Below are positions 25,165 through 33,251 of a stretch of 48,752 bases of DNA, in pieces. Every line of letters begins with the position of its first letter. Position 1 is the stretch's first letter. This stretch comes from Ascidiaceihabitans sp. (GTDB lineage: Bacteria > Pseudomonadota > Alphaproteobacteria > Rhodobacterales > Rhodobacteraceae). The notes beneath the pieces were generated by a model that saw nothing but the letters and a program-made list of their open reading frames with translations, ran no database searches and was not told where the DNA came from. The position numbers and the translations under genes are program-made. Location of the stretch: positions 1-48,752 of the forward strand of contig JAPKAB010000019.1 of assembly GCA_028825475.1 (NCBI GenBank), written 5' to 3'.

Positions 25165-25569
25165 TCAGCCGCGCATGCGGTCTTGATAATCGTTGTCTTT
25201 CCAATCCGAACGGAATTTCCATTGCTCTTGGGGTTGGCGTGCTGCCAGGTCTTGATGGATTTCGACCTCATCAAAGCCTGTGCGGCGGGCCATTGCGTAT
25301 TGGTCTGAGATCACATGACCATAGGCGCGCAGGCGGCCCGTGTAGCCGGCCAAGCGCAACATGCGTGCGATGGTGAAGCCACGACCGTCTGCAAAGCTGG
25401 GAAAGTCGATGCGCACCATTTTTAGGGTTGGCGTGATTTTGATATCAGCAGGGTTGGTGTCAGCGGGCACATCAATGGAAACCACATCGTTGGCGGCCTC
25501 GCCAAAAGGTGTGTAGCCTTGATCCCAAGTGTCGGCGGTAAAGCCTGTGTCAGTCACGAGAATAGTCAT
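25165..25569 (-). CDS. DUF934 protein of the sulfate assimilation operon
   Basis: The start at 25569 overlaps the cysH stop by four bases (ATGA), giving 134 residues. The product fits DUF934, a small family nearly always encoded beside cysH or sulfite reductase; I see its core from VSIDVPADTNPADI to FPSFADGRGFTIARMLR and the C-terminal W-rich end. Biochemical function is not established to my knowledge. An in-frame extension farther upstream runs through cysH in another frame and is not real. Confidence 0.85.
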   Translation of the reverse strand: MTILVTDTGFTADTWDQGYTPFGEAANDVVSIDVPADTNPADIKITPTLKMVRIDFPSFADGRGFTIARMLRLAGYTGRLRAYGHVISDQYAMARRTGFDEVEIHQDLAARQPQEQWKFRSDWKDNDYQDRMRG

Positions 25570-26309
25570 GTGTTCACTCCTGTACGCACCATTTTGCCGT
25601 TCACAAAATGAATGCCGCATTCTTCTTTTTCTGTTGCACGCCAGCGGCCTGCACGTGGATCTTCGCCCTCTTTCACAGGGGTCGTGCAGGGGGCGCAGCC
25701 AATGGATGGGTAACCTTTGGCCACCAATGGGTGGCGCGGCAATTGGGTATCTTGCATGAAGCGCTGTGTGTCTTGTGCACTCCATAAAGCCAATGGGTTG
25801 ACCTTGATCCGTGGGCTGTTGTCTTCGGCCTCAAACATATTCAGGCGGGCACGGGGGCCCGATTGATGGCGTTTGCGGCCTGTAATCCAGCCATCAAACG
25901 AAGATAAAGCTTCTTGCAATGGCTCCGTTTTACGCAATGAACAGCAGGCGTTTGGATCTGATTTATGCAATGTGCCTGATGGATCATGCAGTTCAGCATC
26001 TTTGGCTTTGATCACTTGGACGTTGGTAAGGCCAAGCAGGTTTGCGACGCGCGCTTGATATTCCAAGGTCTCTGCAAACAACATCTCGGTGTCGACAAAC
26101 AAGACCGGTGCGTGGCGGTTCACTTGGGCAACCAACCGCAACAATACCACTGAGTCTGCACCAAAGCTGGAAACCATGGCGACATTGCCGATCTCTGCGT
26201 AAGCTGCTTTTATGACCTCAATGGCACCCGCATGGGCGAACCGCGCGTTAAGTAACGCGGCCCGTCCATCATTGCGGTATGCACTTTCGAATGCGCTATT
26301 ATGCAGCAT
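25566..26309 (-). CDS. cysH: APS/PAPS reductase
   Basis: The 247-residue protein reduces activated sulfate to sulfite. It has the SSFGADSVVLL nucleotide loop near residues 47-57 and the catalytic KEECGIH near the C-terminus (Cys231). Two cysteine pairs, Cys122-Cys123 and Cys205/Cys208, are those that bind a [4Fe-4S] cluster, the hallmark of enzymes that prefer adenylylsulfate (APS) rather than PAPS. The start overlaps the end of the sulfite reductase gene by 11 nt. No ATP sulfurylase or APS kinase gene lies in this operon. Confidence 0.93.
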   Translation of the reverse strand: MLHNSAFESAYRNDGRAALLNARFAHAGAIEVIKAAYAEIGNVAMVSSFGADSVVLLRLVAQVNRHAPVLFVDTEMLFAETLEYQARVANLLGLTNVQVIKAKDAELHDPSGTLHKSDPNACCSLRKTEPLQEALSSFDGWITGRKRHQSGPRARLNMFEAEDNSPRIKVNPLALWSAQDTQRFMQDTQLPRHPLVAKGYPSIGCAPCTTPVKEGEDPRAGRWRATEKEECGIHFVNGKMVRTGVNT

Positions 26310-27963
26310 CTGCTTGTGCCTCTGGATACAAAGCAGCTTTAAATGGTGCCAGACCTAGGCGGCGGTATGTTTCGATGAATTCCTCATCTTTGTCAGTACG
26401 AAGAGCAAGATATGTATCGACCACACGTTCAATGGCCGGAACCAATTCATGGGCTTCAAAACCGCGACCAGCGCGATCGCCAATTTTGGCTGTTTCCGTG
26501 TGATCGCCACCAAGAGTCACTTGGTAGTTTTCGACACCCGCGCGATCTAGGCCAAGGATACCGATGTGGCCCACGTGGTGATGGCCACAGGCGTTGATGC
26601 AGCCTGAGATTTTAATCTTTAGGTTGCCGATGTCGTGCTCAAGCTTGAGGTCATCAAAACGTGTGGCGATTTCCTGTGCGATTGGGATCGAACGCGCGGT
26701 CGCAAGGGCACAATAATCCATACCAGGGCAGGCGATGATATCACTTATTAGGCCGATGTTTGCTGTCGCAAGCCCTTGTTCCTTAAGCGCTGCGTGAAGT
26801 GCTGGAAGGTCAGATTTGTGAACATGCGGGAGGATTACATTTTGCTCGTGGCTGATGCGCAGTTCGTTGTGACCATAGGCTTCAGCCAAATCAGCCATCA
26901 GGCGCATTTGGTCTGATGTTGCGTCGCCTGGTGTGTCGCCATGTTTTTTGATGGAGATCGACACGATGGAATAGCCGTCAGCCTTGTGTGCGGACAGGTT
27001 GGTGTCGGCCCATGAGCGGAAGATCGGATCGCTGTGGTAGGCGTCTTTGAACACAGCCTCTGATTTAACAACGAAGTCGGGTGCCGCGAAATGCGTTTTG
27101 TATTCTGCCAAGCGGACCTGATCGATGCCAGAGAAGCTGCCTTTGACGATCGCGAAACGTTCGTCCACAAGGCGGCGAATTTCTTCGATACCGTGCTCGT
27201 GCACAGTGATCTTGATCCGTGCCTTATACTTGTTGTCACGACGACCGATTTGGTTCCAAACCGACACAACGCTTTCTAGGTATGGCAGTAAGTCTTCTTG
27301 GGGCAGGAAGTCAGTGATGACTTTGCCAATCATCGGCGTGCGGCCAAGACCACCACCAACGATGACTTCAAAACCAGCTTCGCCGTCTTTCTCAACCATG
27401 CGCAAACCGATGTCATGGGCACGGGTCACGGCGCGGTCATTCGGGGAGCCCGTGATCGCGATCTTGAATTTGCGCGGCATGAATTGGAATTCAGGGTGAT
27501 CGGTGGACCACTGGCGGATCAATTCGGCCACAGGACGTGGATCGGCGATTTCGTCAGCAGATGCGCCAGCAAAGTGGTCAGCGGTCACGTTGCGGATGGT
27601 GTTGCCCGACGTTTGGATCGCGTGCATGCCAACTTTGGCCAAGGCATCCAGCATATCAGGCACATCACGCAGTTCTGGCCAGTTGTATTGGATGTTTTGG
27701 CGCGTGGTGAAGTGGCCATAACCCTTATCCCACTTGTCTGCGATGAACGCGAGTTGACGCATTTGGCCACCGTTCAACGTGCCATAAGGAATGGCAACGC
27801 GCAGCATGTAGGCGTGCAATTGCAGGTACAGACCGTTCATCAGGCGCAAAGGCTTAAACTCGTCCTCGGTCAGTGAACCGTCGATGCGGCGCTCCACTTG
27901 GTCGCGAAACTGGGCGTTGCGGGTTGCGATGAAGGATTTGTCGAAATCATTGTAGGTGTACAT
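26299..27963 (-). CDS. cysI: Sulfite reductase hemoprotein (nitrite/sulfite reductase family)
   Basis: I chose the ATG at 27963 (MYTYNDFDKSF) with AAGAGG upstream, giving 554 residues. The protein has the two sulfite/nitrite reductase repeats and the siroheme-[4Fe-4S] cysteines Cys412, Cys418, Cys455 and Cys459 (CPGMDYC and GCINAC). It reduces sulfite to sulfide with six electrons. Lying in the cys operon with cysG and cysH argues for sulfite rather than nitrite. It starts one base after the stop of the DUF2849 gene. The electron donor is likely ferredoxin or the nearby Fpr rather than a CysJ partner. Confidence 0.9.
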   Translation of the reverse strand: MYTYNDFDKSFIATRNAQFRDQVERRIDGSLTEDEFKPLRLMNGLYLQLHAYMLRVAIPYGTLNGGQMRQLAFIADKWDKGYGHFTTRQNIQYNWPELRDVPDMLDALAKVGMHAIQTSGNTIRNVTADHFAGASADEIADPRPVAELIRQWSTDHPEFQFMPRKFKIAITGSPNDRAVTRAHDIGLRMVEKDGEAGFEVIVGGGLGRTPMIGKVITDFLPQEDLLPYLESVVSVWNQIGRRDNKYKARIKITVHEHGIEEIRRLVDERFAIVKGSFSGIDQVRLAEYKTHFAAPDFVVKSEAVFKDAYHSDPIFRSWADTNLSAHKADGYSIVSISIKKHGDTPGDATSDQMRLMADLAEAYGHNELRISHEQNVILPHVHKSDLPALHAALKEQGLATANIGLISDIIACPGMDYCALATARSIPIAQEIATRFDDLKLEHDIGNLKIKISGCINACGHHHVGHIGILGLDRAGVENYQVTLGGDHTETAKIGDRAGRGFEAHELVPAIERVVDTYLALRTDKDEEFIETYRRLGLAPFKAALYPEAQADAA

Positions 27964-27964
27964 C

Positions 27965-28261
27965 TTATGCGACCTCTTGTTTGCCGTGGACGTAATTGGA
28001 TGGGCCTTTTGCGCGGAAGGCTTCGCGAAAATGCGTGGTTTGTGGGGCGGTGCCATCTAGCGCGACATCCATCAGATAAACGCCAACAACATCAGCGATC
28101 TGTTGGCTGCCCTCGATCAGGCGCAGATCGGCGTGGGCCTCATCTGTCAGGATTTCGGCATCTGCCAAATCGCGGGTCCAGCCCGTAGCTGTTTGATAAA
28201 TCACGTCGCCTTTGAGCAGATCATTGGCGGTGACGACTTTGGGGGTGAATGATTTAGACAT
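27965..28261 (-). CDS. DUF2849 protein of the cys operon
   Basis: This 98-residue protein (MSKSFTPKVVTANDLLKGDV; central WTRDLADAEIL) belongs to DUF2849, a small family typically placed between cysG and sulfite reductase genes in alphaproteobacteria. Its start overlaps the cysG stop by one base (TAATG) and its stop is one base from the sulfite reductase ATG, so the three are translationally coupled. I infer a role in siroheme transfer or sulfite reductase maturation from position alone. Confidence 0.85.
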   Translation of the reverse strand: MSKSFTPKVVTANDLLKGDVIYQTATGWTRDLADAEILTDEAHADLRLIEGSQQIADVVGVYLMDVALDGTAPQTTHFREAFRAKGPSNYVHGKQEVA

Positions 28262-29655
28262 TATGCAAATTCCCGTGAGATGACGGTTGAAGCGATTTCA
28301 GAGGCTGCGCGCGGCGCAAGACCATAGAAGGTAAGGGCGGGGCCGGTCATGTTTGCGTCCGCCAGATCGGCAGGCAAATGGGCCAGCGTTGTAGATAGGA
28401 CGCGCTGATTGGGGCGCGATGCGTTTTCGATCACGGTCACAGGTGTGGTTTTATCCGCACCGTGCATGATCAAACGACCTTGAAAGAAGCGGGCAGATTT
28501 CTTGCCCATATAGATCGCGGCGACTTCATTCGGTTGGGCCAGCGCAGTCCAGTCGTGATCTGCGAACCCTTGCATATCGTGACCCGTCAAGAAGCGCACA
28601 GAGGCGTTGCGGTGGCGTTTGGTCAGGCTTTGACCGATCGAGGCCACAGCAGCAGACGCCGCGGTGATACCGGGCACGATGTGCCAGCCGATCCCTGCCG
28701 CGGTCACCGCATCTAGTTCTTCATCAAGGCGTCCAAACACCGTGCTATCGCCAGATTTCAAGCGCACCACTTGGGCACCTGTCAGGCCATGCTCGACCAG
28801 AAGGTCGTTGATGGTTTCCTGCGGGGTGGATGGGCCGAAGCCCTCTTTGCCCACATCCAGCATGATCGCCTCGCGGCGGGCCAGCTCTAGGATTTCAGGG
28901 CTGATCAGGCGGTCATAGATGACCACATCTGCCTCATCCAATGCCTTGCGGGCTTTGAGTGTCAGTAATTCAGGATCGCCCGGACCAGCACCCACAAATG
29001 CGATGTGACCCTCACGGGCCTCGCGGTTCATGTGATCGCTAAGCAGCGCATCAAGCGCGGGCTGAACCGCCTCAACGCCATCGGCAATCGCCGCGGGTCC
29101 GGCGTTAAAGTAATAATCGCGCCAGAAATCACGACGGGCGCGGCCAAAGGGCAGGTTGTAAGACATCTTGCGGAATGTTTTGCCAATGCGGGCAAGAGTG
29201 CCCAGTGTGCTTGGCAGTTTCTCTTCCAAATCGGCCTTGATCGCGCGGGCCAAAACGGGGGCTGCGCCCTCTGTGCCGATGGCGATGACCACAGGGTCGC
29301 GGTCCACAATGGCAGGTGTGATGAATTGGCTGTCTTCAAGGTTGTCGACCACATTCACCAATGCGCCGTCGGCGTTGGCGATGGCAGCAGTGCGTTTGTC
29401 TTCAACAGCGTCTTCGTCGGCCGCATAGAAAATAACGGCGCACATTGTGTCGCCCGGTTCCATGCTGCGTTTGATTAAGGTCAGTTTGCCAGCCTCGGCC
29501 CAGTTTTCGATTTCTGGTGCAGCATCGGGCGCAAAGACGGTGATGTTGGCAGTGGTCTTGAGCAAAAGGCGCAACTTGGCCAAGGCCGCGTCGCCGCCAC
29601 CGGACAGCACAATGCGGCGTCCTGCGGTTGCTAGAAAGATTGGGAAATGATCCAT
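28261..29655 (-). CDS. cysG: Siroheme synthase
   Basis: The 464-residue protein has the usual CysG layout. An N-terminal precorrin-2 dehydrogenase/ferrochelatase (residues 1-~210) starts with the Rossmann motif VLSGGGDAALAK and has an FYAADEDAVED segment. A C-terminal SAM-dependent uroporphyrinogen-III methyltransferase (residues ~215-460) has VGAGPGDPELLTLKA and YDRLISPEIL. Together they make siroheme from uroporphyrinogen III, the cofactor needed by the sulfite reductase two genes downstream. AAGGAA precedes the ATG. It is the first gene of the cys operon and diverges from an Lrp-family regulator. Confidence 0.93.
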   Translation of the reverse strand: MDHFPIFLATAGRRIVLSGGGDAALAKLRLLLKTTANITVFAPDAAPEIENWAEAGKLTLIKRSMEPGDTMCAVIFYAADEDAVEDKRTAAIANADGALVNVVDNLEDSQFITPAIVDRDPVVIAIGTEGAAPVLARAIKADLEEKLPSTLGTLARIGKTFRKMSYNLPFGRARRDFWRDYYFNAGPAAIADGVEAVQPALDALLSDHMNREAREGHIAFVGAGPGDPELLTLKARKALDEADVVIYDRLISPEILELARREAIMLDVGKEGFGPSTPQETINDLLVEHGLTGAQVVRLKSGDSTVFGRLDEELDAVTAAGIGWHIVPGITAASAAVASIGQSLTKRHRNASVRFLTGHDMQGFADHDWTALAQPNEVAAIYMGKKSARFFQGRLIMHGADKTTPVTVIENASRPNQRVLSTTLAHLPADLADANMTGPALTFYGLAPRAASEIASTVISREFA

Positions 29656-29687
29656 GATGCTTTTCCTTGCTGCCTTTTCTTAGTCTT

Positions 29688-29706
29688 AATATAGGAAATT
29701 TTCCCG
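29688..29706. promoter_or_regulatory. Lrp-like site overlapping the probable cysG -10
   Basis: TAGGAAATTTTCCCG (29692-29706) matches 12 of 15 positions of the E. coli Lrp consensus YAGHAWATTWTDCTR. It overlaps TATATT on the minus strand (29693-29688), a candidate -10 for the cys operon. A regulator bound here could repress cysG. Similarity to an E. coli matrix is weak evidence on its own. Confidence 0.4.
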
Positions 29707-29721
29707 ATAATGCGCCACCCA

Positions 29722-29750
29722 TTGACATCGATAAGGATGATTGTTCTACA
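29722..29750 (+). promoter_or_regulatory. Candidate promoter of the Lrp-family gene
   Basis: TTGACA (29722-29727) and TCTACA (29745-29750) are 17 nt apart, about 48 nt before the chosen start. The -35 is perfect; the -10 is poor. Confidence 0.35.
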
Positions 29751-29797
29751 TTTGTCAGCAAATAGAACGCATGTGCGCATTTTAGGGAATGAAGCGA

Positions 29798-30259
29798 ATG
29801 AACGTCCGAATTGACGATGTAGACCGGAAAATTATGAAAGAGATGCAGCGTGATGCGAGCCAATCTTTGGACGAAATCGCCAAGGCTGTAGGCAGTTCTA
29901 AGACGCCAGTGTGGAATCGCATCCGTAAATTGCGCGAGGCAAAGGTGATCGGTCAGCAGACCGTTTTCCTAGATGCAGAGGCGCTGGGATTTGAGGCGTG
30001 TTTCTTCGTTTTGATCCGCACATCCGAGCACGAAGCCGAATGGCAGGCCAAGTTCCTGAAGGCGCTGAACGACCGCCCAGAGGTGCAAGAGGCGCATCGT
30101 TTGGCGGGCGATATCGACTATATTCTGAAGGTACGCGTGAAAAATGCCCGCGCCTATGATGAGTTCTATCAGGCGCTGATTTCAGAGGTGCGCGTGTTCA
30201 ACGTGACCGCATTGCTGTCGATGGAAGAGATCAAATCGACAACAATGCTGCCGCTTTAA
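29798..30259 (+). CDS. Lrp/AsnC-family regulator, probable cys operon regulator
   Basis: I chose the ATG at 29798 (MNVRIDDVDRKIM) because GGGA lies nine bases upstream; the ATG nine bases earlier is too close to that site. The 153-residue product has an N-terminal winged helix-turn-helix (SLDEIAKAVGSSKTPVWNRIRKL, residues ~23-45) and a C-terminal RAM/AsnC ligand domain (ending AGDIDYILKVRV and on). It diverges from cysG by 142 nt, so local control of sulfate reduction, perhaps by a sulfur amino acid, is the natural inference. Its last bases overlap the convergent P450 gene by four nt. Confidence 0.88.
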   Translation: MNVRIDDVDRKIMKEMQRDASQSLDEIAKAVGSSKTPVWNRIRKLREAKVIGQQTVFLDAEALGFEACFFVLIRTSEHEAEWQAKFLKALNDRPEVQEAHRLAGDIDYILKVRVKNARAYDEFYQALISEVRVFNVTALLSMEEIKSTTMLPL

Positions 30260-31437
30260 CGGCTGACCATCAGCTGTTCCAATTTGTGGAAATGATAGCT
30301 GTCAGCATAGACAGGGGCCTGCGCCAGTTTGAGATTGGGGCAGGCGTCAAACAACATTTTCAGCCCGATTTGCATTTCAAGCCGTGCAAGCGGGGCACCG
30401 ACGCAGAAATGCAAACCACCGCCAAAGGCGAGGTGTGATTTGCTGTTTTTGCCTGGGGCGAATTGGTCGGAGTTATCCCAAACTGCCTCGCAGCGGCCAG
30501 CTGATCCTAAGACAAGCGCAACTTCGTCACCCTTTTGCAATGAGAGACCACCAATCTCGATGTCTTCATAAGCATAACGGGTGAACATGTGCAGTGGCGG
30601 GTCATAGCGTAATAATTCTTCGGCGGTGTCTGCGATGTTGTCAGCAGCCAATGCGTTGCGTGGGGTATTGTGTTCCAGCAGCGTTTTAATGGCGTTGCCC
30701 ATGCTGTGAACAGTCGCTTCGTGACCCGCGTTCAGGAGTAAGACACAGGTGCCAATCAATTCATCTGTGCTAAGTTTTACACCGTCTTCTTCGGCGGCAA
30801 TAAGGTTGGTGATCAGATCATCACGCGGGTCATCTCGACGTGTTTCAATGTAGTCACGTAAAAAAGCTGAGAACTCGGATGCTGCCGCATTGGCCGCATC
30901 TTCAATCGCGCGGCTGCGGTTCGCCTGATACATCGACACCATTGCATTGGACCATCTCAACAGGTCATCGCCATGTTCCTCAGGCACGCCCAAAAGACGT
31001 GCTATCACGCGCACAGGCAATTGCGTGCAATAGGCGGGAATTAAATCGAACTCACCTTTGGGGAACTGTGCAATTAGGTCGTTGCATATCTCAACCACAT
31101 CGTCGTTCAGGTTGGCAATGCGGCGGGATGTAAAGGCTCGCAACACCAATCCACGCAGGCGGCGATGTGTATCACCCTCTTTTTCAAGCATTGAATGCTG
31201 TTCAACGGCATCAAAGGCTTGCAAGTGATCGGGCACTGGTTTGCGCAGCTCTGCTGGCACCTCACGGCCCAACCGCTTGTCACGCAGCAGGGCATGGACT
31301 GTGGCGTGGTCAAAGGCGGCCAACATGCCATAGTCCTCCCAATAGGCGACGGGCGTGTCGCGGCGCGCTTTTTCATAGAACGTATAGGGGTCTTGGACAA
31401 AAGCGGGATCGGTCGGGGATTGATTGAGTATGTGCAT
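30256..31437 (-). CDS. Cytochrome P450
   Basis: The 393-residue soluble bacterial P450 has the I-helix motif AGHEAT (residues 237-242), the K-helix ExxR in AEELLRYDPP (around residue 274) and the heme-binding FGGGLHFCVGAPLARLE with axial Cys345. The usual I-helix Thr is shifted by one (Ala241, Thr242). No ferredoxin or reductase gene is next to it, so redox partners come from elsewhere. There is no good ribosome binding site before the ATG. Substrate is unknown. It diverges from dctB with 59 nt between starts and overlaps the Lrp gene end. Confidence 0.9.
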   Translation of the reverse strand: MHILNQSPTDPAFVQDPYTFYEKARRDTPVAYWEDYGMLAAFDHATVHALLRDKRLGREVPAELRKPVPDHLQAFDAVEQHSMLEKEGDTHRRLRGLVLRAFTSRRIANLNDDVVEICNDLIAQFPKGEFDLIPAYCTQLPVRVIARLLGVPEEHGDDLLRWSNAMVSMYQANRSRAIEDAANAAASEFSAFLRDYIETRRDDPRDDLITNLIAAEEDGVKLSTDELIGTCVLLLNAGHEATVHSMGNAIKTLLEHNTPRNALAADNIADTAEELLRYDPPLHMFTRYAYEDIEIGGLSLQKGDEVALVLGSAGRCEAVWDNSDQFAPGKNSKSHLAFGGGLHFCVGAPLARLEMQIGLKMLFDACPNLKLAQAPVYADSYHFHKLEQLMVSR

Positions 31438-31496
31438 GTTTGCACAAAAGCGCAGGGTCGCTGGTCAATGCAAGGGTTGCTTTGCTAAGAGAGGGC

Positions 31497-33251
31497 ATGA
31501 AACACGATTTTCTCTATCGTTTGTCGCTGATTGTGGCGTTCCTTGTGCTGGTTAGCGTCGTTGCAACTGGTGTGTGGCGCTATGGTTATGTGCAAGCGCT
31601 CAACCAGTCCTCGCGTCAAGCTGAGGTGGATCTGGCATTGGCCAGTGACAGGCTAACAGGCCAGTTACAGCGATACCGTGAATTGGCTGTGCTGACCGCC
31701 GATCGCCCTGCTTTTCTTAATGCAATTCAAAGTGGGAGTGACGCGCGAACTCGGGCCATCTTGCTGGAAATTGCTGATAAAACCGCAGCGCTGGACGTTA
31801 TGTTGGTGGACGGACACGGCCGTGTGGTTTCGGCAGCTCGCGGAACCGTTGGCGTCGATCTCAGCCACACGCCCTATGTACAGCGTGCGATGCAAGGTGC
31901 GCTTGGCAGATCGCATGGTGTCCGCCAGCCATTTGACGAACGGGTCTATTACTACGCCGCGCCGATTGTGGATGAGGCGTCAGAAGTCACAGGTGTTATT
32001 GTAGTGGCGGTGAATATCGCTGCGATTGAGTGGGATTGGGTGGGGGGCAACCCTGCGGTCTTTTTCACTGATGCTTCTGGTGTTGTCTTTATTTCAAACC
32101 GATCTGATCTGGTTTTCTGGAACCGTCCTGTCGGGCAAGCAGGTTTAACCCCTCCAAGTGGGAAAGCACCAAAATTTGACAGCTATACCTTAGGCGGTCA
32201 TGAGGTTTGGGACCTTGGCTGGGGGCCTTACTTGCCCAAAAACGCACTGCATTTGGCGCGTAGTCTGCCGGTGGTTGGATTGGTAGGCGAGGTGCTGGTC
32301 GATGTGCAGCCAGCACAACGGTTTGCCGTGTTGCAGGCTGCTGCGGTTGCTGCACTGTTCTTGGCCTTTGGCGCGTTCTTGTTTGTTGCAACTGAGCGGC
32401 GGCGCACGTTGTCACAAGCCAATGCGATGCTTGAGGGACGTGTAGCGGAACGTACGGCGGCGTTGGAGCAATCTAACACACAGTTGCGGCGCGAAGCGAC
32501 TGAGCGTGAAGAGGCCCAAGCCGCTTTGGCCCAAGCACAAGTTGATTTGGAACAAGCCAGCAAATTAAGCGCGCTTGGGCAGATGAGTGCGGGCATCAGC
32601 CATGAACTGAACCAACCCCTGATGGCAATCCGATCGTTTGCAGAAAACGGCCTGCAATTTATGGAACGTGACAAACCCGAAAAAGCGACCGAGAACCTTG
32701 TACGGATATCTGATTTGGCGCGGCGTATGGGGCGGATTATTAAGAACCTAAGGGCGTTTGCGCGACAAGAAACCGAGAGTCTAATACGTATTGATGTGGT
32801 TGCCGTTTTGGACAGCGCACTTGAGCTGACCCAAACCCGTTTGCAAGAAGATGGCGTAGCGCTGGTCTTTGAGCGGCCCAATGCGCCCGTCTGGGCCCGC
32901 GCCGGCGAGGTGCGGCTGGCGCAGGTATTTGTTAATCTGATCAATAACGCTGTCGACGCGATGCGCGTGGTCACGGATAAACAACTCGTGATCAAAATTG
33001 ATCCTGCTGAGGACAACGCACTTACCTTACGTTTCAGCGATTCTGGACCCGGTATTGATCTTCCTGAAAAGGTATTTGACCCGTTCTATTCTACTAAAGA
33101 GGTGGGGGAGTCTGAAGGAATGGGCCTTGGACTATCCATTTCCTACGGTATTGTGCAAGGGTTTGGTGGCGAAATTCAAGGCCGAAACTTGGACCAAGGG
33201 GCGGAATTCACGGTGAAATTGATGCTATCGCAAGAGGGCGATCAAGCATGA
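31497..33251 (+). CDS. dctB: C4-dicarboxylate sensor histidine kinase DctB
   Basis: I place the start at 31497 (MKHDFLYRLS), with GAGAGGG just upstream, giving 584 residues. DctB senses C4-dicarboxylates outside the membrane. A first membrane helix (~residues 9-28), a large periplasmic double-PAS sensor region, a second helix near residue 285 and a coiled linker lead to the kinase core: H-box GISHELNQPL with His369, N-box NNAVDAM and the G boxes (FSDSGPGID, GMGLGLSIS). The stop overlaps dctD by four bases (ATGA). The transport genes it should control follow. Confidence 0.92.
   Translation: MKHDFLYRLSLIVAFLVLVSVVATGVWRYGYVQALNQSSRQAEVDLALASDRLTGQLQRYRELAVLTADRPAFLNAIQSGSDARTRAILLEIADKTAALDVMLVDGHGRVVSAARGTVGVDLSHTPYVQRAMQGALGRSHGVRQPFDERVYYYAAPIVDEASEVTGVIVVAVNIAAIEWDWVGGNPAVFFTDASGVVFISNRSDLVFWNRPVGQAGLTPPSGKAPKFDSYTLGGHEVWDLGWGPYLPKNALHLARSLPVVGLVGEVLVDVQPAQRFAVLQAAAVAALFLAFGAFLFVATERRRTLSQANAMLEGRVAERTAALEQSNTQLRREATEREEAQAALAQAQVDLEQASKLSALGQMSAGISHELNQPLMAIRSFAENGLQFMERDKPEKATENLVRISDLARRMGRIIKNLRAFARQETESLIRIDVVAVLDSALELTQTRLQEDGVALVFERPNAPVWARAGEVRLAQVFVNLINNAVDAMRVVTDKQLVIKIDPAEDNALTLRFSDSGPGIDLPEKVFDPFYSTKEVGESEGMGLGLSISYGIVQGFGGEIQGRNLDQGAEFTVKLMLSQEGDQA

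Noticed and set aside
27298..27876. 192-codon plus-strand frame within the sulfite reductase gene
   Set aside because: Antisense to conserved siroheme enzyme sequence; no family features.
30256..30259. Lrp and P450 genes as a functional pair because their ends overlap
   Set aside because: A four-base convergent overlap shows tight packing, not shared function.
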